Origin: Entonaema liquescens
Taxonomy: Eukaryota > Ascomycota > Sordariomycetes > Xylariales > Xylariaceae
Direction: 5' to 3'
Assembly (NCBI GenBank): GCA_902805475.1
Contig: CADCSX010000010.1
Coordinates: forward strand, 1,478,001-1,542,000
Length of the DNA: 64,000 nucleotides
The position numbers and the translations under genes are program-made. Position 1 is the stretch's first letter. Each line of letters opens with the position of its first letter. Under the pieces are notes generated by a model. The model made no database searches, was not told the DNA's origin, and saw only the letters and a program-made list of their open reading frames with translations. Shown here piece after piece: positions 58,016-64,000 of this stretch.

Positions 58016-61000
58016 ATGAAGGAAAACAGTGGTGATTCGTTCGCCACATACCAAAGCCGATTACCAACGCCAAGGTCTTCACATAGCCGCGGCAGTTACG
58101 AAGTTGGCGAATCTAGCACCGCTGCAAGTCTTAATGAGCCTTCAATAGGTACAACAACCCTAGCCTATTCTTCTCGCATAGACCCCGACGAACCGAACTC
58201 GAACCCCCATGCGCCAGATCAGGGAGGTAGGGACTTGAATCATGAGGTGCATAGGCGGCGCCGGTCAAACAAACCCCGATCTAGTGGAGGTTTTCTCCTC
58301 GCCAACCCCATTATAAACGAACCGCCTAAGCCAAGGTCGACGAGTCGAGATGATGGTCGTAAGCGATCACGTATACCGGTGGATAACCGCAAGGGAAAGG
58401 GGTCTCTGGCTGTTCCGGATAAGTTGAATACTACGAGTATCTCTCAGACGGGGCTGGGTATTGACGGACAGGAACTAAGAAGATCGAGCGATGGTCAGGC
58501 GCGACGAACACTAAGTCCAGCTCCTGAAGAGGAGAGACGACATAGCCACGGCGGACGAGGAATCTCGAGGATACCAACTCCAACTCCACGACCTAGTACG
58601 GCTCCCCTCGATGTCGATTCTACCCAGATCGTGAACATGGCTCTCAACTTGAGCGAATCGAGGCGTCTAGCGGAAAGGAGAAACATGTCAAGCCCTATAC
58701 CTCCCCGTCTTGCTCAGCTTCCTGACAATCTGGCTGGGGGTAGTCTTAAGCAGCACTTGCAGCAACAGAGAAGGACTTCTCGTAATATTTCTCCACGACC
58801 TGATAAAAGTCTGTCCCCAAGGGTTATGCCCGTATCGGCAATGGCCAGCCCGTTGCAGTCCTTCGACTATGATGGTGGTTATCAGTACCATTTCTCATCT
58901 TCAACTCTTAATAGGGCCCAGAAGGCGAAGGAATACCTTGAATTGATGGCCCAATATAGAAGGTTGTTACAGTTTCTTCCACCGCTTAAACAGGACACCC
59001 ATTCTAGACCTTCATCTTCGAACATTTCAACGTCCTCTGCACCTCTAGGGTCTCCTCTGAACCCTCTCACTGGCGCACCGCAAGTCTCATTGGGTCGGGC
59101 TTATAACCCCTTCAGTATATTCGAAATCGAAAGGTCCGAGCCCGGGAACGGAAAGCCATTGATGGAGAGGCCCAAGGCTTTTCGGACGTTTCAAGGGTGA
59201 CAGATTGGATTGACGAGACAGCAACGTCTGCAGCTACGTCGGCTCTGTCACTTGGGTCTTCTCCACTTCCTCATTTTCCGGGAGCACACGAAGATCCTGA
59301 TCAAGACCTCCCCCCTTCTAATATTCCGAGACCAATCTCAACAGTCGCGAAGCCTAAACGGTTGAGGATTGACTGGACAATCGATCCTGCAGATATGCTT
59401 GCGGATGCTTACTGGTTAGAACAAGGGGACAATAAGTATCTTATTGAAGACCGGCACTACTCTAAGATTTTCCCGCGAAAGCCGGAAACCCAAGCCCCGA
59501 TATCCAACCAGGCGAATGAACCTGTTGCGCCCGTTCAACCTGCATCTTCTACCAAGGAAGGTGACGTGGGTGATACCGCAGCTACTTCAGAGACAGATCA
59601 CATAAGTCCAACTAAAGTAGAGTTTGAGGTGCCTCTTTTAAGTGCACGGGATCGCGCTCGTCAAAAGCTTCAGGATCTAAGGGGGATGCACCACAAACAG
59701 AACAATGCCTCTCATAGCCATGACTTCTTACGATTCAGAAAGGGTTCATTATCAGATACGTCAGATAGCGAGAGCGATCGCAAGAGACGAAACCGTACCG
59801 GAACTATTAGTGCTAACGGCACGGATCTGCTAGAGAAACAGATGATGGAGATGTTAGCTAAAGAGACTGATGAGGAGCGTGTGATCTCGGATGAGATTGA
59901 CCTCGGGCGTCTCAAACAGCTGCCGGCGAGAATGGCGACACCTGAAAAGGCTTCCCATACCCCGGAACAAATACATAGTCCTAGGGGCTCGCGAGTTGAT
60001 GTTGATAATATTAATAAGGTCGGCCGTGGAAGAGTATCACAGGGGTCCCCAGTAGGGTCGGGGCGTGCTAGTCTCGAGGTGCCTGGTCAGAATTATAGAC
60101 TATCGATGGAGTTGGATTCTTCTCGGCCAGAGTCGCCGGAGACTAGACCACGAGGCCGTAAGCTTCATATGCCGATTGGTATGGACCTTTCCCCGCCTGG
60201 AAGCCGACCGGGATCTCCTGGCCGGAAGCCTTTCTCAAGGGTCAAGGGCATCTTTCGCGATCGTAGTAAGGAACGAGAACGTGATGCTGATGATTTGGTC
60301 CGCGAGAAGGGGGATAGAATGGACAGCCCCATTGAAAAACCTGAACTACTAAGTCCCTCTACTGGCACTACGCAGCGGTTTGTTTCTCCTGATAGGCGTA
60401 GGTCTAAGAGCCTAACGCGCAAACTCAATCCGCGAAACACCAACGAGGGTCATAAACCGCAACGTAGTATGGGAAGTATTAAAATGAAGGCTGATGAGCA
60501 GGTCGGCCTTCGGAGTATTTTCAAAGGAGGGGCTAAGTTAGATGGCATGATACGAGGTGGCGTTTCTAAAGTCACCGATTTCTTATGGAAAAAGATTCCG
60601 ACACTGACGAAGTTTCCTCACCTTCGTCGACGGATGATTCGGACTCGGACTCTAAAAGAGGTAGAATTAGGAATTCTTTTACCCTATCTCGTAATAACTC
60701 GCGGCGTCGGGATGAGAGTAACCGCCAGAAGAACTACTTGGACGTTATGCCTCCGTTCAAATCGGCATCGGTATCCTACGACAAGCCAATTTCTGGAGAA
60801 TTGGAGCCCCTTACTTTAGCACATACTACGTCAAGACCTACCAGGTCGCCCCGGTTTGACCGGCTGAAACCACCTCGTATCGACGTCCGTAAAGCTTCGC
60901 CCCCGTCGGAACTCGTACACACTAAGTCCCGCCAATTCCGTGATTCGGATATATCAGACACGGAATCACGCCCACGCGATTCAATCGACAAGCCGCGAGA

Positions 61001-61763
61001 TACGTTAACAGATTTGACTGAGATGCCCCCTCTTCCAGTTTCACAGAACAGACCTCGACTTGGCTCTCGAACATTACCGGAGAGCGCTCGCCACTGGTCG
61101 ATTTCGAATGGCAGCCAGGCACCCCAAGGCACCCAGATATCTAGGCGCGAGATCGCACGTATCCGCGCGCTGATACTGTGTTCCGGCATCAAGGCTATGG
61201 AAATCTCCCGGCGTGCGCACGAGCAGTATCCTCTTTCTACGCTCGACGATAAAACCATCGGGCTACCCTGGACTGATATTCGCCAGTTCCTACCGGACAA
61301 ATCGGCCAATGTCGTCGTGTCGGAGACGCAATTATACCCGGCTACTGCGCGCATACTCTCGGACAGCGTCACGCGCGCGATCCAGGCCTCGGAGTCAAGC
61401 ACGGCACGATTTGCAGGCGAGACTGTGCCCGCGCTGTACAGGCGCGTAGACGCTCTACAAAACCGCGTGGGCGGTGACCTCATGGAGATGACGCGACGGG
61501 CCGCAGATGAGGCGGACGAAGTCAATCGCGACTTGGTAGACGCACAGCGACTTAAGGCGAAGAGTGTGACGGATACCATGGATAAGATGCTCCGGCGCCG
61601 AAGACGTCGGTTCCGGTGGGCCCGCCGCGCGGGTTGGCTCGCGGTCGAGTGGGTGCTCGTCGGGTTCATGTGGTACGTCTGGTTCGTGGTCATGCTCGCA
61701 CGTATAGTACTAGGCGTGGGGAAGGGCGTCGTCGGAGTCGTGAGGTGGTTGCTTTGGCTGTAA
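58016..61763 (+). CDS. Large unknown protein, C-terminal TM segments (two 1-nt frameshifts)
   Basis: Three abutting plus-strand frames form one gene. Frame 1 ends MERPKAFRTFQG at 59200. One extra C in the CCC run 59171-59173 continues it as RPQGFSDVSRVTDWIDET. Frame 2 then runs to VTDFLWKK, where one extra A in the run 60589-60593 continues DSDTDEVSSPSS in frame 3. The repaired gene is exactly 1,250 codons without introns. The protein is long, hydrophilic and Ser/Arg/Pro-rich (probably disordered and phosphorylated). It ends in a helical domain (ISRREIARIRALILCSGIKA) with a coiled-coil-like stretch, an RRRRRFRWARR basic patch and two adjacent hydrophobic segments (WVLVGFMWYVWFVVMLARI and VGVVRWLLWL). 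This suggests a membrane-tethered scaffold. I do not recognise the family. Confidence 0.75.
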
Positions 61764-62811
61764 GCCTCGCGAAAAGGGAACCAGCCTATCAATACGTTGA
61801 AAATATTGCGTTATTCTTCCTACCTTTTCTTTTTTTCTGATATGTCTAGCACTCGAGTATAGGAGGATTTGTCTGGACGAAGATATTTTGCTTTGGTAAT
61901 GATACCCCTGTGGTTGCGTCGCGTTTTTCTTTTCTTCTTCTGTCTATCACCCCCCTTTTCTCTTATGACTCTTTTATTACCACACTACTATGCTACTACC
62001 TAGGTACCTACTATTACTGACTTAGCTCACACGGGCGAATTTTATTTTTCTCTTTTCGAAACCACATTACTTATTCAATGTATCATGTAAAACATACATG
62101 CCCCCGACTGTTATCAGTACCACCTATACACCTTTCCCTTGTCGTATTGTCGTTTTTCCTTTTTAGCGTAGTTTAGTCACTTTTTCGAGCAGAACATGAA
62201 CTGCGAGAAAGACGAAAGGGAGAGGCATCCTTTGCTTGTGCGTGGGAGGGCGATAGCATGACTCGGGAGTCCTACTAATAATTACTTTTATGCATTGCGC
62301 GGATTGGAAAAAGAGGAAATGGGAACAGAAAGACTGGCTGTACGTGTACGATATACGCGCTTTCTATTGCTCGGTGCTTTTATAGCTGTAGGATTGTGTA
62401 ATAATAATACTAAGTTTCTACTCATTGCATTTTTTTTCATTCAATTTTTCGAGTTATAATAGCTGGCAGTGCAAATTGAAATTGACGTGTCGTGTCTACA
62501 CTTAAGGGGCAATAGTGAAATAGCGATAAGGTAAGGGGGCAAATAACAAAATTAAACATCTGGGCTGCACTGCCATGTTTTGCTTTAGGAAGGTAGGTAC
62601 TATATACACTTACGCCTCGGATAACAAACTCCCAACACAAACTCCAACCAAATATCCTCTAGATAGATACACACAACAGGCAGACAACAGGATGAAGACA
62701 AATTATGCAATTATTCTAGAGCGTAATCTCGAACGGGGCCAACTGGGTTAAAAGAACAACACGAAGTAATAAAAATACACAAAACCCCCTGACCATTCCC
62801 CCTTTTTGTGA
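61764..62811. other. Convergent intergenic region
   Basis: 3' regions of the unknown gene and SAC1. T- and CT-rich, nothing else supported. Confidence 0.4.
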
Positions 62812-64000
62812 TTACTCGATCCTCTTCTTGCCCTCTTCCGCGTTGAGATAACGCGCCGCACTCAATCCGCGCTCGTGACGGGCGACGAACGGGCCAAGAA
62901 GAGCATCCTTGTGGATCTTGGTAATGGAGTCTTGGTATCCCTCGACGGCCCACGGTCGGGGGTTTAGTTTGGGCCAGTTGACCTGTAGCGTTCTGTTAGT
63001 ATTGTAATACAGGCATTTATGGAGCCAAGAAACAAGAGATAGGAGTGAACTTACGTAGAGCATCCCGTTATTAATAACAAAGTTGAAACACCAGGCGGCA
63101 ACTAGCAACCAGAATAGAATGAATAGCCTGATAGTCCAGACTGTTGAGCCTGGGAGGCGTTTCGTAAAGAGGCCCACGAAAATAAAAAATACGCTAAAGG
63201 CGAGAACGTAAGGGATGCTCTGGATAAGAAGAGGCCTGCGGTCCGCGAATATAAACGAGGAGCCGATGTTAGCGGCAGCGGGCTCGTAAGCGCCTAGGAA
63301 GAGATCGAAGGCATCCTGTCTGGGGCCGTCTCGGAAGTTATTCAAATAGAATCTTGTAACAGCAATATTGCCATCTTGTAAAATACCTGCCTTTGTGCGC
63401 TTGCCTGTACGGGTGATATCCGTCTTCATAGCGCCAGTGCCCGCGTACGATTTAGACACAGTATCGGCATTGTCAGCCCATATGTTCCTAAAGAGGAACT
63501 CGAAAGCCGTGTCTACGGTAGCGAAAGTCTCGCCTCGTTGGAGCAGACCAAGGTCGACGAACATACGGTCTAGTGTCCATCGCGCAAGCATACTCTGAAC
63601 AACGTTTGTGCGGTCGAGAGAATCCATGCAGTTTGTTCGCACCACGCTGGTCTGGAAGTTCCTAGTCTCGAGGCCACCATTGGCGGGCATATCTACACCG
63701 CGGAAGTATTGCTGCTTTATGAGGGCGTCGTGAAGCTGCTCGACAAGTAACATGGCCTTGTGCATCTGCATGCCCTTGGTCTCATGGTGGTAGTCGAAGT
63801 AGACATAGTGTAGACGGTCGTATTCCTGTTTCGAGGAACTGGGCTCGATAACGTGGAACTTCTCGTCAGTGATCGCATCACCTTTGACTTTGTCTGTTGG
63901 GGAAGAAATGAGCATTTGCACCATCTGTTCGTAGGCTTCCTTTATGCGCTTCTCACGCCCACCCTGGTTGACCAGGTTCACCAAGTAATTATCGCCGTAG
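62812..64000 (-). CDS. SAC1: SAC1 phosphoinositide phosphatase, 3' part (cut by window)
   Basis: ER/Golgi phosphatase, mainly of PI4P. Only the C-terminal part is inside the window; the frame runs off the right edge (YGDNYLVNLVNQGG reaches position 63999). Exons >64000-63055 and 62982-62812. The catalytic CX5R(T) site is complete: RTNCMDSLDRTN. Two membrane helices follow the catalytic domain (PYVLAFSVFFIFVGLF and LFILFWLLVAAWCFNFVI), then LYVNWPKLNPRPW. The intron (62983-63054, 72 bp) has GTAAGT, ACTAAC and CAG. It happens to be a multiple of three without stops, so a naive ORF reads through it and adds 24 wrong residues. Confidence 0.92.
   Translation of the reverse strand, partial: YGDNYLVNLVNQGGREKRIKEAYEQMVQMLISSPTDKVKGDAITDEKFHVIEPSSSKQEYDRLHYVYFDYHHETKGMQMHKAMLLVEQLHDALIKQQYFRGVDMPANGGLETRNFQTSVVRTNCMDSLDRTNVVQSMLARWTLDRMFVDLGLLQRGETFATVDTAFEFLFRNIWADNADTVSKSYAGTGAMKTDITRTGKRTKAGILQDGNIAVTRFYLNNFRDGPRQDAFDLFLGAYEPAAANIGSSFIFADRRPLLIQSIPYVLAFSVFFIFVGLFTKRLPGSTVWTIRLFILFWLLVAAWCFNFVINNGMLYVSSLLSLVSWLHKCLYYNTNRTLQVNWPKLNPRPWAVEGYQDSITKIHKDALLGPFVARHERGLSAARYLNAEEGKKRIE

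Overview
This is a nuclear contig segment from a filamentous ascomycete (Pezizomycotina, probably Sordariomycetes). The genes have short GT-AG introns of about 45-100 bp with CTAAC/TACTAAC branch sites. Families typical of this group are present: a DUF7707 secreted protein, a Zn2Cys6 regulator, P450s and Kex2-type secreted proteins. A block of almost pure A+T at the left end looks like a repeat destroyed by RIP. Gene boundaries were derived by hand from splice consensus plus reading phase, and every multi-exon model given closes in frame unless stated.

Layout. 1-5318: AT-rich RIP-type block ending in an (AATAAAT)n tract. 5.3-8.6 kb: gene-poor, with microsatellites. 8.6-16 kb: DUF7707 GPI-type protein, choline/ethanolamine phosphotransferase, oligosaccharyltransferase subunit SWP1, glutaminyl-cyclase-like M28 protein. 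16.3-19.6 kb: an aldo-keto reductase next to a Zn2Cys6 regulator, with four CCGCA boxes at an exact 11-bp period upstream of the reductase. 20-21.9 kb: a small frameshifted membrane-protein gene and a small acylation-signal (MGNC) ORF. 22.6-22.8 kb: a tRNA-Lys(CUU) gene with two introns. 23.7-36.5 kb: Trk potassium transporter, 14-TM-type MFS transporter, THEM6-like thioesterase, ELO fatty-acid elongase. 38.4-48.2 kb: two P450s and two repetitive secreted proteins. 49-64 kb: small zinc-ribbon-like protein, MEMO1, plasma-membrane syntaxin (SSO), a 1,249-residue unknown protein, and the 3' part of SAC1.

Main discovery candidate: the tRNA-Lys(CUU) gene (22642-22803, minus strand). It has a normal 28-nt intron after position 37. 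A second, 61-bp insertion sits in the T arm and has every mark of a spliceosomal intron (GTAAGT donor, TACTAAC branch site 12 nt before the acceptor, ATAG end). Removing both leaves exactly 73 nt that fold as a perfect tRNA-Lys.

A caution for every user of this contig: five frame breaks in four conserved or long genes (CPT1, an MFS transporter, SSO syntaxin, and two in the 58-61.8 kb gene), plus probably a sixth near 20.26 kb, are each repaired by one extra base in a homopolymer. This looks like long-read consensus error rather than pseudogenisation. Several essential membrane-trafficking and lipid genes (CPT1, SWP1, ELO, SSO, SAC1) lie here, so most of the window is ordinary core genome interrupted by long gene-free intervals.
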